From assembly GCA_037783545.1 (NCBI GenBank), contig JBBELK010000105.1:1364001-1428000 (forward strand): a DNA stretch of 64,000 nt. The letters run 5' to 3'. Below are positions 44,101-56,272 of this stretch, piece after piece. The translations under genes and the position numbers were made by a program. Numbering within the stretch: the stretch's first letter is position 1; the number at the start of each line of letters is the position of its first letter. The notes under the pieces were generated by a model. The model worked only from the letters and a program-made list of their open reading frames with translations. It searched no databases and was not told the origin of the DNA. Origin of the DNA: Henricia sp. BOLD:AAB3569. Its lineage: Eukaryota; Echinodermata; Asteroidea; Spinulosida; Echinasteridae.

Positions 44101-46898
44101 CCCCACCACCTACCACAGTTGTAGCCATTCTGAAAATGTATTATTCCTCTTAATAATACGTGTTGTATTCCCTCCTGTTATCTAGTCCTCTCCATTAAGT
44201 GGTCAGCAATTTTGGCGTTGTAGTGTTGTTGGAAACAGTGGGATTCTCCGTAACAGCAAATGTGGAACACAGATTGATGATGCTGACTTCGTGTTTAGGT
44301 AAGCTGATGGATATTCTTTACATATAGGCATTTAAATTTTAGCCAAACAAGATTACAAGCCAATTTCACACAAGTGCATAGCTTGCACATTATCATAATT
44401 GCTTGCAGTTATCACAAGATTGTTACGCAGCTAAATGTTGGGTAGGCAGACTTAGGGGTCGTCCAAAGTTGTCAACATTTTCACGGTTCTGCAAAGCACA
44501 GGGGTAAGGGGAGGGCCATGCATGTATATAGGACTTTGTATGCACTGTAAAATATTGACTTTTCATAGTTGATAAAGTTGATAAGTAGTATTTTGGGGGA
44601 GGGAGGGTGGTCTTGAAAATACTCTCTGTAACTGTGAAAATGGTGACAACTTTGTATGGTCTCTTATACACTTCTAGAAATGGCTGCTGTTCTACCACAC
44701 CCACACAGTTCTAGAATTGGCTGCTGTTCTACCACACCCACCTCGACCCTCACCACTTTGAGTTGACATCTTTGGTATTGATACATTGTGTTTTTTCTCC
44801 TGGTTGTACAGAGCAAATGTGCCTCCACTTCAGCTCTTTGCCCAGGATGCAGGAGATAAATCAAACTTGTCGACTATGAACCCCAGTGTCATTGGTAAAA
44901 GGCAAGTATCATTTGGAGGTATAGGCCCTTTGCACCGACGGCCATGTTAGGGGTAGGTTTTCTTGTTTAAATGATGTGACAATAGATCCACAAAGTGCCT
45001 ACTCATGCATGACACACATTGACAATGTGATTGCCCCATGTCATGGCCGACATGGAAAGGGTCTTATAATAGACCAGAGTTTGATGGGTCAAGGACTGTT
45101 TCTTTTCATATATTTTCAGGTAAATGCTGTAAGGAGTCCAAGTTAATATGTCACCTTTTGTTAATTGTGGAGGTGGCCGGCTCTTTACTAATATCAATGA
45201 ATTTTTTCCTACAATAAAACGGGCAAATAACATTGCACATGCTCAAACATCGTTTCAAAAACAAGCAACGAAACTTAAAAAATATAATTTATTCAGCAGT
45301 TTCTAACGATCCTTTCAAGCTGTTTGCTAAGCTATATTTCTTTACAACACACCATACGTTACTTACAATAAGTTAAGGGATATTTTGGAATTTATATTTT
45401 TTTTTTAAATGACAGTTTTTACCTATTCCTGTGACAAGGTGTGTCTGTATGCTGATACAATTGTCTAATCATATAAAAAAAAACATTCAAGCGGAATGCA
45501 TGCATACCCTGAATAAAATATGTGCATACACTCCACAATATCTCTAACTTATTGTGAGTAGTGTACAGGCGCCTGTGGCTTAAATCAGCGATCTGTCTAG
45601 AAACGAGCAAAGAAACTTGAAAAATAGAAATTATTCAGCAATTTCTGACGATCCTTTCAAGCTGTTTGCTAAGCTGTATTTCTTAACAACGTACCATATG
45701 TTACATTATTTCCAGGCTCCTTTGGCTTGATTCAGTGATCTGTCTAGAAACAAGCAAAGAAACTTGAAAAATAGAAATTATTCAGCAATTTCTGACGATC
45801 CTTTCAAGCTGTTTGCTAAGCTGTATTTCTTAACAACATACCATATGTTACATTATTTCCAGGCTCCTTTGGCTTGATTCAGTGATTTGTCCAGACATAA
45901 TTGTTGATTGATTTTTGATGGCTTTATCATCTTTCAGATATAACCGATTACGGAGATCTGAAGACCACCTTCGGTTTGCTAAGGCTATCAGCGAGTATAA
46001 CAACATGCTGTGGCTTCCCTGCATGGGTTCCGTTAAGATGATCAATACATGTCTCCTAGCTAAACACTCGCTAGACCTTCATTGTGGCGCCAATCCCAAG
46101 ACAGTTATCTCCAACCCTAATCATTATATGGCAGTCCAGAGGTTCTGGAATGCTCGTAACCTGTCGCAGTTTCTATCTACAGGTTAGCTAAATTGATGGT
46201 TGTTCATTTTCAATAATTTGAGTTCATTGCTTTCAAGGTTTACTGTGAAGAAGCCATAGCTTAATGAAATGCAATTTAAATGTTAAACGTGCTGAGGGAA
46301 AATAGTAATGCGATTTTTTTTTCTTCAGATTTTCTTATGTTACGCATGACTGAATAAAGCTTCTGTGTGCTGAAAATTCCCACTCTTGGATTGACTGCGT
46401 TACTTGTTTTAAATAAAAACATTAAAATGGGAAAAAACAACTACAATTCTGAAGTGGTCCCCCTGTTATTCTGTTCTTTACTTGCAAGACAACATTTTAC
46501 TTCAAAACAGTAGAAATGAGTTTTGAATTGAGAGAAAACATTATTGCTCCATTTCTGTGAGAGGTTATTACCAGTTGTCAGTTGTATATTTATTTTTGTA
46601 AATAATTATTGATTATTTTGTTTGCATTTTAGGGTTCTATTTGACACATCTATCCCTGGCAATGTGTGATGAAACCCATCTGTATGGCTTTTGGCCATTT
46701 AGCACCAGAGTACCAGATGGACCAGCAGTTATGATCAACAACACCGTGTCAGTCAAACACACCAAGGTGAGGTATCATTATTTTGATAATCTGCCCGGAC
46801 CAAACATTGCGCACTCCATGCAGGATGAGTTCAGTGTGTTGGTTCAAATGCACAAACTGGGCATGCTCAGAATGCACATTAATCGCTGCCATGGTTGA
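41103..46898 (+). CDS. ST8SIA-like: ST8SIA-type alpha-2,8-sialyltransferase A (GT29), 7 exons
   Basis: Golgi type II membrane enzyme expected to transfer sialic acid from CMP-sialic acid to sialylated glycans. Exons: 41103-41404, 42359-42484, 42864-43038, 44186-44298, 44812-44901, 45938-46182, 46633-46898, giving 438 residues. A signal anchor at about 8-24 follows a short basic tail and precedes an Arg/Pro-rich stem. Sialylmotif L starts at about 211 (WRCSVVGNSG, later DDADFVFRANVPP). Motif S is around 346-368 (MCDETHLYGFWPF), motif III is HYFD at 399-402 and the VS motif is His411 with Glu416. N-glycosylation sequons occur in the stem and exon 3. All introns are GT-AG except intron 5, which appears to start with GC (AAAAG|GCAAGT). 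The start is the ATG nearest the anchor; an upstream in-frame ATG-less extension is open. ST8 subtype is not assigned. Paralogue B lies 9 kb downstream on the other strand. Confidence 0.92.
41520..41717. mobile_element. Dispersed MITE, fourth copy, in ST8SIA-A intron 1
   Basis: CCCAGGACGATATGTGG at the left and CACATATCGTGCTGCATA at the right, with the same internal blocks as 16703-16915. It begins about 115 bases after the exon 1 donor. Confidence 0.7.
42560..42670 (+). pseudogene. Partial duplicate of ST8SIA-A exon 3 start in intron 2
   Basis: TTCTGTGAATTTCTGTCATT...CCCAG|GGAGTTATTCTTGAGACAAACC at 42592-42660 mirrors the acceptor and first codons of exon 3 at 42812-42886. It reads ELFLRQTKN against DLFFRQTDN. 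The polypyrimidine tract and AG are intact, but the copy lacks the rest of the exon and a donor in register. It could act as a cryptic acceptor. Confidence 0.7.
43488..43546. repeat. 15-bp tandem repeat, about 4 copies
   Basis: CGTACCATAGGCACG repeats in ST8SIA-A intron 3. Confidence 0.9.
44925..45060. repeat. Dispersed repeat fragment in ST8SIA-A intron 5
   Basis: Matches 24608-24740 (ACAATAGATCCACAAAGTGC, CTACTCATGCATGAC). Confidence 0.65.
45254..45890. repeat. Tandem duplication of about 148 bp, two close copies plus one diverged
   Basis: GAAACTTGAAAAATAGAAAT and GATCCTTTCAAGCTGTTTGC ... TTACATTATTTCCAGGCTCC recur at offsets of about 148 bp (45604-45751 and 45752-45890). A more diverged copy lies at 45254-45370. 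All in ST8SIA-A intron 5. Confidence 0.85.
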
Positions 46899-49086
46899 TG
46901 ATTTTATGTGCTTTATCCAACCCTCATCTTTCACGAGTGCTTGGAATTACCATTTAGTCTTGCCATTTCATTTTCTTACCATTTAATCTTGAAGTTCATA
47001 AAATTATATGATCAAACAGTACTCCATCCATGCTTGCACAAACACAAATACTGCAGATGTTGAACAAGGAATGATATTTGACTGATTTTACACTGCATAT
47101 TTTCTTTGCAAATAAAACATGGTTTTTAAGACGGGTTTTTATTCTCCAAAAAGATGAAATCGTGTGTGTGCTCATGCACTTGTCATGAGCAACATGCACT
47201 TGTCATGAGCACACATTGGAAGGGAGATTCAGAGTCAGACTTTAGAAAGTGGGTTTAATGCAAACTGGGAGGGAGGTTTTTTTAGAGGGATATGATTGCA
47301 AAAAAGCATCCAAGCTTTGAAGTGGTCGGTTACAAGGAAGATTATTATTATTATTTTATTTCACTCCACTTAAAATATAAATTATATTTTAAGTGGTATT
47401 AAGATTGTCCCTGATGGCATACAGAAGAATGGGAAAATTTTCAAGAAATTACCAAGAACTACAAACAGAAAATAAGTGTGTCCATTCCGAAGGACTCCCC
47501 CAAGGTGTTCAGTTGGATCTGATAACAAACGAAATCACTTTATTATATGCAATGTTTTCTTTATTCATTGGTTCTGAATGATGATCAGATACTGGTCTGA
47601 TGGAACTCGACCATGATTGAATCTTGCCCCTAACACTTGTTATACATGCACCTGTTGTACACATGTTCTAATAACTGTCCCCTTTGCACTTGTTTAAAGT
47701 TTACACTTGCATTTTCAAGAGTATATACATATACTTGAAGTTGTATTCCACACCACAACTGTCATTTCCATTGGTTAACAATAAGTTCTTGTCATGCATT
47801 CCATAATATACTTCAAATGTGTGTGGGTCTTTCTATTAGGGTAGGGTTTAAAGTACTTGTACATAGTAATGTGCATAATAGTTGAGTTGTTGTTAACTTG
47901 GTTTACCCTTGCAATCTTGCCATTTTTGAATCAGGAGCAACTATTTTAAGTATTGATGTAGAGGCTTGAAAGGACATCTAGTTAGTGTGTGTTTTATTTT
48001 GATTATGCATGAATATACAGTATTATAAGATTCCGGTAAGCTATCTTCCAAAGAATGACTTTGTTCATGGGTACAGAAACAAGCATTGTCAGATAGCTTG
48101 TTTGTGAGATGTACACGTCATTTAGCTGTGGTGTTGGGCAGAACATTGCGAGGGTGTTTTCCCAGGTCAATGTGTCTTCGAAAAAATTCCAAACAATTAT
48201 GAGGAGAAAGTAGTGGGATTTTGTATGCATAATGCATGGATTCCTTCGTTAATGGACGTCGGACGTGCCCTGCCTGGCTTCGGGTTAGTACATGTATCTT
48301 GAAAGAGCCACAGGGACAAGATTGGTGTGCTTAAAATTAGCATGAAGTCGATTATAACGACTTTTAGTACTGAGCTAAAATAACAAAAGTAAAGAACTTG
48401 TGGAAGAACATGGTATTATGTTTGCAATTACAGTATTGTTACTTATTATCCGTCCTGTAGATTAGTTTCGTATACCATTTGGGTCTCTGTATTAAAACAT
48501 AGTAGGCCTAGTTGGACAAGTTTAACAGAAGAAAGGACCATGGGTTTAGAAAAACAGGGTATTTTAGTATTAACAGTATTATTACTTTATTAGTGAGGTT
48601 TCGGTGTGCACGGTTAGTGATTACGACTACGATTAGCCAAACCTCAAAATCATTACCTTTCGCTGTCCGTTTTTCACTTAGGTGTAGAGGCGTTGCTATC
48701 AGTGTAAACAACAAAACAACACTTGGGATATTTGTGTAAACGCCACAAGTACGCACAAATCGATGACGTAAAATTCACTAATAGTAGTCATTTTGCCTAA
48801 CCGTATGCGACCGAAACCTCCCTATTATCCGTCTAACAAACGGGTATCACATACCATTGGGTCTTTGTCTTGAAACGGTGGTTGAAAACTGTGTCGATTT
48901 AGAACAGAATTTGCTTCCACGTTTTCCTTGCCACCTCCTTAGCTTTCCTAATTACGTCATTTGATGTGATCATCAAATATTCATCATAGTTTCAGAGGAA
49001 TATGTGCAGTACAAGTTGTATAGTATCCGACTTAAGCACTGATATTTAACTACATTCTACATTTGTTCCAAAATTGCAATATTTGG
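46899..49086. other. 3' flank of ST8SIA-A and intergenic DNA
   Basis: Contains TGTCATGAGCACA/ATGCACTTG short repeats at 47170-47215 and an AT-rich palindrome near 47370-47396. No gene recognised; short ORFs (47393-47581, 48508-48756) lack motifs. Confidence 0.45.
47111..47116 (+). terminator. Candidate poly(A) signal AATAAA for ST8SIA-A
   Basis: The first AATAAA downstream, about 213 bases after the stop codon. The position is plausible for a short 3' UTR. Confidence 0.4.
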
Positions 49087-49537
49087 TATGGGGGGTAATT
49101 CCCAAAATTAGGGGTCCAGAAGTGTGACGTGCTTTTAAAGATTTTCAAGTGTGTTTATTGAAAGTGGTTTTTCAGTAGAAAATATTTATTTTTAATTCCA
49201 TAAATTCCACTTAAATTTAACATTTGTGTGTGGATAAGGCACCAAGGTTAATGCAAACTCATTCTACAGCTAATTTTCATTGGCGTAGGTAACCCGGGAC
49301 TTCAAATTCCTATTCAATATAATGGAACAAATTATGAGCCTTTGTGGTCTTTTGTTTCAAGTATTTGTCAGTAATCACAGAACAAAATTCTACAGAAATT
49401 AGTGCTGTCCCCTGTAATCACAGACTATTACTTAGAATCTGTGATGTGAGTGGCGATTTTTGATTCACAGGGTGTCGTACATAGCTAGCTGGGACATCAA
49501 ACGTTTTGGACCCCTAATTTTGGGAATTACCCATGGT
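49087..49537. mobile_element. Inverted-repeat element, about 450 bp
   Basis: GGGTAATTCCCAAAATTAGG plus GGTCC at the left is matched by GGACCCCTAATTTTGGGAAT plus TACCC at the right. No coding capacity. Flanks ggtatgg/ccatggtat extend the palindrome. Confidence 0.75.
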
Positions 49538-49833
49538 ATCTATAATAACCATTGAAATAACAACCAAACTTGAACATGAGATGAGGCTGAGAGAAAAATC
49601 CTGTTTTCCATGATAATATCGTAAAAAGAGGCTTCTGTAATTTTGGTGCTTATTACAGCCAAATGAATCATTTTGATGAAATATTTGTGTGAATCATCTT
49701 CCTATTCTATCCAGTTTCCGGCAGAATGATCACCGTAGTTGTTTACCTAGAAGATTTCGTTATACCAAAGATATTGTAGATTGAGTTGATTGTGAACAAA
49801 TTTATCGAATATTAACCTTGTTTGTTACCTAAT

Positions 49834-49967
49834 AGACCGTATCGAATAGCCGCCAGTTTCTTTGTTCCTTGAGGACATGCATGGTTGCACATATTGTGCT
49901 TCCATTGTTGAACGGTTAAAGTAACAAAAAGTGCCCCACGAAATGGCGGCTATTCGATACGGTCTAT
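49834..49967. mobile_element. Short MITE with 24-bp terminal inverted repeats
   Basis: TAGACCGTATCGAATAGCCG plus CCA at the left and TGGCGGCTATTCGATACGGT plus CTA at the right. About 130 bp in total; unique in the window. Confidence 0.8.
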
Positions 49968-51381
49968 ATGAGTGGGTTTAGTACTCTTGAATAAAATACT
50001 AATGTATGCTTGAGTAACATGCGAGGTTGCCGTTGTAATGTATGATCGCGCGAACCATTATTGGTCGTAAAATATTCGGAACATCGATTTGAATTTTTTT
50101 CTGCGAAAGAGTTCCAAAGTCGAGTTGCAGTCATAAAGTTGTATAAGCCGGCTTATACAACTCTATAGTTGCAGTATGACATACCTGGGTGGAGAAAATG
50201 GGAATGTTTTGGGTATTTTTAATTTTAAGCATAATTTGAATGGAGCGACAATTATTCCTACCTAAACCGAGGCCTAATTTTGCTGCATCAACACACTCCA
50301 TAATTCTTTGAAAATCTTGAGAGAACCCATCGCTCTCTTGTTGATAAATAATAAAAACAATCCCAGGGGTTCGGTTCCAATTTAGGAAAACTAACGGCCA
50401 AATCGGTGTGGGCAGAAAATTGCTGGATTCCCATCTTTTCCGCATGGAAAGACTTGGAGGAAGGCAGATTAATTTGCGGTTACTATCCCATAGGTGGATT
50501 TCTCCATATTGCTTTGCGCACTCAGCGCAACCAACCGGCAAAAATGATATGAAAAGCGTGTTTATCGTGACACAAGGGAAATTGTTTATACCAGGAATAT
50601 GCAATCACGTTCTCGCTGATCGCTTGGTAAACACCGTAGGCGGCTCCTGCGCTGCATGCAGCAGGCGTCTTTTCACACCTTGCATAAATGGGAAAATTCA
50701 AAATGAATAATTTTACTATTGGCGTGCTTGATTCCGCTTTTAATGATCAGTGGACCGGGCTCAAATGATCATTTCTGACAAACTCGGTCGTCCTTTCGTC
50801 AGAGTGCATGCGTTGAACCAAAGGGCGGAAATTAGGTACTCTTATATATATTTGATTTGCGTGAAGCATCTCGCAACAAGCAGTACGTCAAGCATTGAGA
50901 TGTTCAAAGTTGGTAGTACATAGACCGTACACATGCAGCGAGCTAGTGTGGGCGTGATCCCTTAAGTATTGGTCCACGTCTGGAGGATGCGGAGTCGGTA
51001 CATATATGTATGTATAAGAGGATTTTAGTTTGAAACGGCATACAGGTGCAGTGACGTGTGTTGTGATCCAAGGAGCAGGTTGTTAATGCGAGTAGCTCAA
51101 CACAGACCAGTGACTACATATTAAAGAGTTATCGACGTGGAGTAAGCAATATTTGAAGAAATACAGTTCTCAGTTTTATAGGTATAGAAGAAAAACTAAA
51201 TATCACGTTCTGGAGAAGGTGAGAATCGGGTGGATGGCGAGGAAGGCACCGTTACATCAGTCCCTACAGAATCGATAAGCAGATGTTAACACCTTTTAAT
51301 AATGCACCTGTTACACTTCTGAAATGTACTTTTACCATAGAAGTGTAGGTAGTACTGAGACAAATTAATGTGCAGCGACAG
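49968..51381. other. Upstream flank of the somatomedin-B receptor gene
   Basis: Includes a perfect 26-bp palindrome at 50137-50162 (AGTTGTATAAGCC and its complement). A 157-codon minus-strand ORF (50131-50604) has no recognisable domain or splice context. Otherwise nothing recognised; promoter elements could not be assigned. Confidence 0.45.
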
Positions 51382-51423
51382 ATGGGTCTACTCTGCTGTA
51401 CTCGATCTAATAGTATGAACAGA

Positions 51424-54400
51424 ATGGCGTTACTTCTGATCCTGATAATAGTTCGGATGTGGCCGGAGGCGGCTTGTACAGATCTTTTCTGTGAGTATCA
51501 AACTTGTGACGTTATTTTCTTTGCCAAATTCCGATTTAACTTCCCTTGGCTGACAGTCAGAAACGTATATACGCTGCAGTGCATGTGAAGGAAAAACACC
51601 ACAACGGCAACGGAACGGCAATGTGATCGATAATGATGTAGTTTTCCGCTCAGTACCTTTCCTGCCTCGGGGGGAAAAGTAATACATGTTATAATGCATC
51701 TCAAAGGAGAATGAATACTGTCACGGGATCGATTTCTCAAAAGACGAGTTAAATGCATCCTAATTCCCATACCAATGTCCCACGATAGTAAGAGTGACCC
51801 TTCCTAAGACGCGTCTTAGCGCTCTGTGAAATCGGCTTCTGGTCATATGTATTTAGGCTACATAAAACATATTGCTTGCTTCTCATCAGAGCATGGGTAA
51901 AAATTTTACGACCCGGGCAATTTATATTTTATAATTTATATCTATTCTGTGTGCAACGTGTAGTTGGCGTTATGCTATTCACATAATGTTAATGTGGGTT
52001 AGATTGGCACATATGGCAAACGCAGTGCTCTGTGTGATTTTTATTACTATGCTCGACATGACATACACGTTCATGACGCTGCACAGTGCATGTCATGAAC
52101 AACGTGTATGTCATGTCGAGCATACATGTAAATATAAATCACACAGAGCACTGCGTTTGCCATATGTGCCAACCTAACCCACATCAACAACATGTAAATA
52201 GCATAACGCCAACTACACGTTGCACACAAAATATATATAAATTATAAAATATAAATTGCCCGGGTCGTACAATTTTTACCCATGCGCTGATGAGAAACAA
52301 GCAATATTTTTTATGTAGCCTTAACTCAAGTAAAATAACAGGTCTCGCGCAGTTATAGCCACTGAGACCTGATTGGAATAAACTTTGCACTGCGTGCATG
52401 GCAGTTTCCCCTCGAGTGGCCCTGTGGCACAATTGATATGGAATCACGCTCTCATATAAGAACAATTTTGTAAGTCAACTTTTTAGTCTAGTGACTAAAA
52501 AGACACTTCCTGTGTGAAGAAAGATCCATTTCGCGGCTCTTTATTAATGCTTATTTTATTCTTCCCCTGTCAGTGGTGACACCTAGAAACACTTCGATGA
52601 TGAGTAAACATGACCCTGATGCTTCGTGCTGCTCACTGAGTTGCCCAAGTTGCTCAGATCAACCAAATCTACGCTTCGACCTCATAAACCAAACCCATGA
52701 CAGCCCGCTGTGTAAATGCGACTCTCTTTGCACTGTTTACGGCGATTGCTGTCCCGGTTATTTGGATCGTTGTGCGGGGAGTTTTTTGGAAGCAAGTCCA
52801 AGTCGTGACGACGATGGTGGTGATTCGCGAGGAAGTTTTGAATGCGTGCGGACCTCCAACAGAGAGACGGGCATGTTTTGGGCTTGGTATGGGTTCTTCA
52901 TGGTGGCTAGCTGTTCAGATCCGGAGTGGAGGGAAGTTGGGGAACTCTGTCGGAATTTTACGCCAACGTTTGGACAAATTTCTGATGAAGAGTTCAGTGG
53001 ACTAATTCAGACACTTCCTGTGTCGAGCAATGCAACAGGATTACACTATAAGAACATTTACTGCGCATTGTGCAGTGGAGTAACGATTGACAGTTTGATT
53101 CCGTGGGATGCACGGTGCGATAAACGCGAGATCTCGCAGCTGATGTGTACTCGGTATTGGTTTGAACCCCCTAGCACGCCCTCTCTCGTCAATATCACTA
53201 AGCCTCGAAGCTGCACGGTGGGTGTCACCATCTCCGACCCTAAATTGCAAAACTCTCCTCTTGGATATGCATGTTCGGGAATTCCTTCTGACGTCGCGAT
53301 AGAACTTCAACATTCATCGCAAAGTTGCTTGGAATGCGTGGAAAACCCGAGCAGGTGCTTCTTTCCACTGTCATCAATTAACATTGGTACCGATTTCACA
53401 ATACCGTTTAATTTTCCATCCTTAGCGGAGAAAACTGTTCAGTACCACACGAAACTTGTCTCATGGCGTGGTCCGGGACAGCAGCAGTACATGAACACTT
53501 CAAATTCATCTGAAATGTTGTCACTCTCCCCGATGTCAACGTGCGAAACCTGGCGCCATGAGTTGAATACCATCTTGATGTTCTTGCGCATTTCGTCAAA
53601 AACGTCGGCGCCTTTGCAGAAGGTGATCAGCAGAGACGTTGCGTCAGCTTTTGAAAGGCGTTTATCATTTTCCCCTGAAGTTGAGTTCGTTTCCGGACAG
53701 AAAGTATGGAATCCTTTCAGCTCTGACTACGAACCGTTAGGTGTTGATAGTGGGAGAACACGAGTCGGTATTGCACTGAAGGTTGGCTTTGGTAATCAAA
53801 CAATACTCAGCGATTGGATGCTAAGTTCTGTTGCAAACTATCTCTTTAAGCGTCAGAATGACTATGCTGTTGCTGTGGGATTCATTCTCCCTTGTGGTAA
53901 TTATTCCATAGACGAATGCATTTCTGGTATTCTTGAAGCAGACGCAGAAGTGCTTGGTGTAAATGATAACCTAAGCACGAGCTCCATTTTGCCAGAAAAA
54001 CTGGTAAGGGTGATTAGTTACGAGTGGAGGAATCAGATGGATACGGGTCCTAGCATGATATCTCACGTCTTACTTTGCCATGAACAGGAAAACGGCGGTC
54101 CAAGTGAGGTGCAAAAGCTGCTCTACCAGATCGGCACTGGGGTGTCACTGGTCGGACTTGCTTTGACGTTTATTACGTACCTTATCCTTCCAAAGCTTCG
54201 CACCGTACCGGGACTGGGTACTATGAACCTGGTCGTGGCTACCTTTTTGGCTCAGTTGGGCCTTTTGGTAGCCGGTGAACAGGCCAGCGTTAGTCCAGGT
54301 CTGTGCACGGCCACGGCAGTCATTTTACATTATCTGTGGCTAGCTTCGTTCTTCTGGACGTCTTGCCTTGCCCTAGGACTGAGCCGAACTCTAGGAAGCC

Positions 54401-55834
54401 CCTTGGATATGAAACACAGACCAGACTTGAGGAAACGAAAGTGCACCGCCATTTTGAATGCCGTCTATGGTTGGGGAATGCCTTTGCTTATCGTTGCCGT
54501 GTGCTTCCTAGTCCATTTCGCTGGTAACCACGACCGGCTGCTTTTGGTGTACGGGACGGATGACGTGTGCTGGATTCGACCCAAAGAAGCTAACCTTGTA
54601 GCCTTCGGGGTACCAGTGCTGCTCTCTCTGTTTGCTAACGTGGGCATGTTTGGGAAAGCTGTGAAGGGTATTCGAGCATCTATAAAGGCTACGCAGTGTC
54701 TTCAGACTCGTACCTCGTTCATGCAATGTGTGAGGTCGGAGATGTCCATTTATGTCAAGGTAGGTTCTAAGATCAACTTTAGAATTTGGTGTTCCGATAC
54801 CTTGCTCTCTTAGTCAAGGATGAAACAAATGCCGATGTTGCCATGTAAAGACACCAGAGCCCAGATAATAGAGATGAGAAAAACATCATCTGTAACTGGC
54901 AGACGTTTGGCCGTGAAGTCCATATGAGAACATGTGAATACCTGACTGAATGAAGAAAAAACACATGTTTGAGATGAGAAAACTGCTCCATTGTCGTCTT
55001 AGAAGCTTGATCTTTTACACTCTGGTATACACCAATCCGGTAATAAGGTCTTCTTCCCTGTATATCCGCCATAGCTGGGGGACTTCCACTGAATGAACTG
55101 TATGTTTTTGTTGTTGCTGAAGCTGCATTTGTTTACTTCGAACAAGTTGCGCGTCTTTGTAGGGTTGTGTGCGCGCAAAGGCGGGCGCGTCGCGTGTACG
55201 CAAAGGCGGGCGCGTCGCGGATACGCGAAGGAGGCTTGTTCGTGCATGTAATGGATGAGCGCTTTTCGTTCTAACAGCAACACAAAACGCACAGCCCATG
55301 CACTGGACGCACCCAAGCTATGGCGGATATGCAGGGAGGAGATCTTAGTTACCGGATTGGTGTATAGTTTTCCTCACTCAACCGTTGTCGTCTTTGCATC
55401 AGACCATTGACGTCACCAGCACAGTGTTACTTAAGCAAAGTGCTTAAGTTCATGACTTATTTTATTCCGGATTCTCGATCATGTGTATTAACAGAATTAG
55501 GGCAAAACTTGTAAAATTTTCTAGAGAGAAGGAACTGATGTTGACTTTTGTCCCTGCACAGGTTTCCTTGCTTATGGGATTCTCATGGCTCTGGGCGTTT
55601 CTTGGCGGTTTTACCCACATCAACGTCTTCTGGTACCTTTACATAATTTTCAACTCCTTTCAAGGTGCCTACATCACGGTAGGTTTCGTCTGCAATCCAC
55701 GAGTACTGCGCATGCTTAGAATGAGGCTAAGTGGTCAAAGCGACCAATCACGTACCGCCTATCGCTCCACACGGCTAAGCAGAGTGCCTCCCGTTTCTTC
55801 TGTGTCAAATAAAAAGAGTACTGTAGGTTCTTAA
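51424..55834 (+). CDS. Somatomedin-B-containing family-B-like 7TM receptor, 3 exons
   Basis: Plasma-membrane G-protein-coupled receptor; the ligand is unknown. Exons: 51424-51490 (signal peptide, MALLLILIIVRMWPEAACT; in-frame Met codons also at 51382 and 51415), 52574-54759 and 55562-55834. They total 841 residues with introns in phases 1 and 0. A somatomedin-B-like cysteine knot lies at about 41-89 (CKCDSLC..YGDCCPGYLDRC). A large cysteine-rich, N-glycosylated ectodomain follows (with YCALCSG). TM1 starts at about 540, TM2-TM5 fall within exon 2, and TM6 (VSLLMGFSWLWAFLGGF) and TM7 (FNSFQGAYITVGFVC) are in exon 3. The 7TM part resembles secretin/adhesion/Methuselah-like receptors. I see no clear GPS cleavage motif (HL-T/S) before TM1, unlike typical adhesion GPCRs. 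The short tail has serine/arginine residues. Intron 1 carries a giant hairpin and intron 2 a MITE. Confidence 0.88.
51855..52321. mobile_element. Giant fold-back (arms about 215 bp) in receptor intron 1
   Basis: The sequence from AGGCTACATAAAACATATTG to about 52085 is repeated almost base for base as reverse complement ending at TTTTTTATGTAGCCT. Examples are CAACGTGTAGTTGGCGTTAT/ATAACGCCAACTACACGTTG and GGCAAACGCAGTGCTCTGTG/CACAGAGCACTGCGTTTGCC. The loop is only about 20 bases. Single copy in the window. It should form a long dsRNA stem in pre-mRNA. Confidence 0.9.
55026..55366. mobile_element. TATACACCAATCCGGTAA MITE in receptor intron 2
   Basis: 341 bp with terminal inverted repeats of about 50 bp. 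It shares its body with the right half of 10216-11065. A GTCGCGTGTACGCAAAGGCG-type unit is tandemly duplicated inside. It sits about 270 bases after the exon 2 donor. Confidence 0.85.
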
Positions 55835-56272
55835 ACTGCAGGAATTAGAAGATGATCTTATTGTACGTAAAGACGTTGGAAAACAAGACTTGTTAAACTT
55901 GTTGCCTGTATGTTGATACTTGTGTTGATATTTCGCCTACTATTACATTTAGCTCCATGGTAACAGGGGAGAAGCACATTCTCAAGCCACATGGACATTC
56001 CGACATTAAAGTGCCATACTAAGACTACAACTCTTGACTAAATATTAGAAAATTGATATTGCTATATATTTGCGAAACTACTGTAGTTTATGTAAATTAC
56101 AAATCTGGCAAAATGATATGATATAGTACGAACAGCGACCACACGAGTGTGTTCAGCCATGCTGATTTTAAGGCATATTGGGCGAAGTGTCCAAATTTTC
56201 ACCACTTGGTGGCAGCAGGCATGCATTACTACAGCATTTATGTACAGCATATGATAGTAATGGTGAAACCGT

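Noticed and set aside
50131-50604. 157-codon minus-strand ORF
   Set aside because: No recognisable domain, no flanking splice signals matching a gene, and it starts inside a palindrome.
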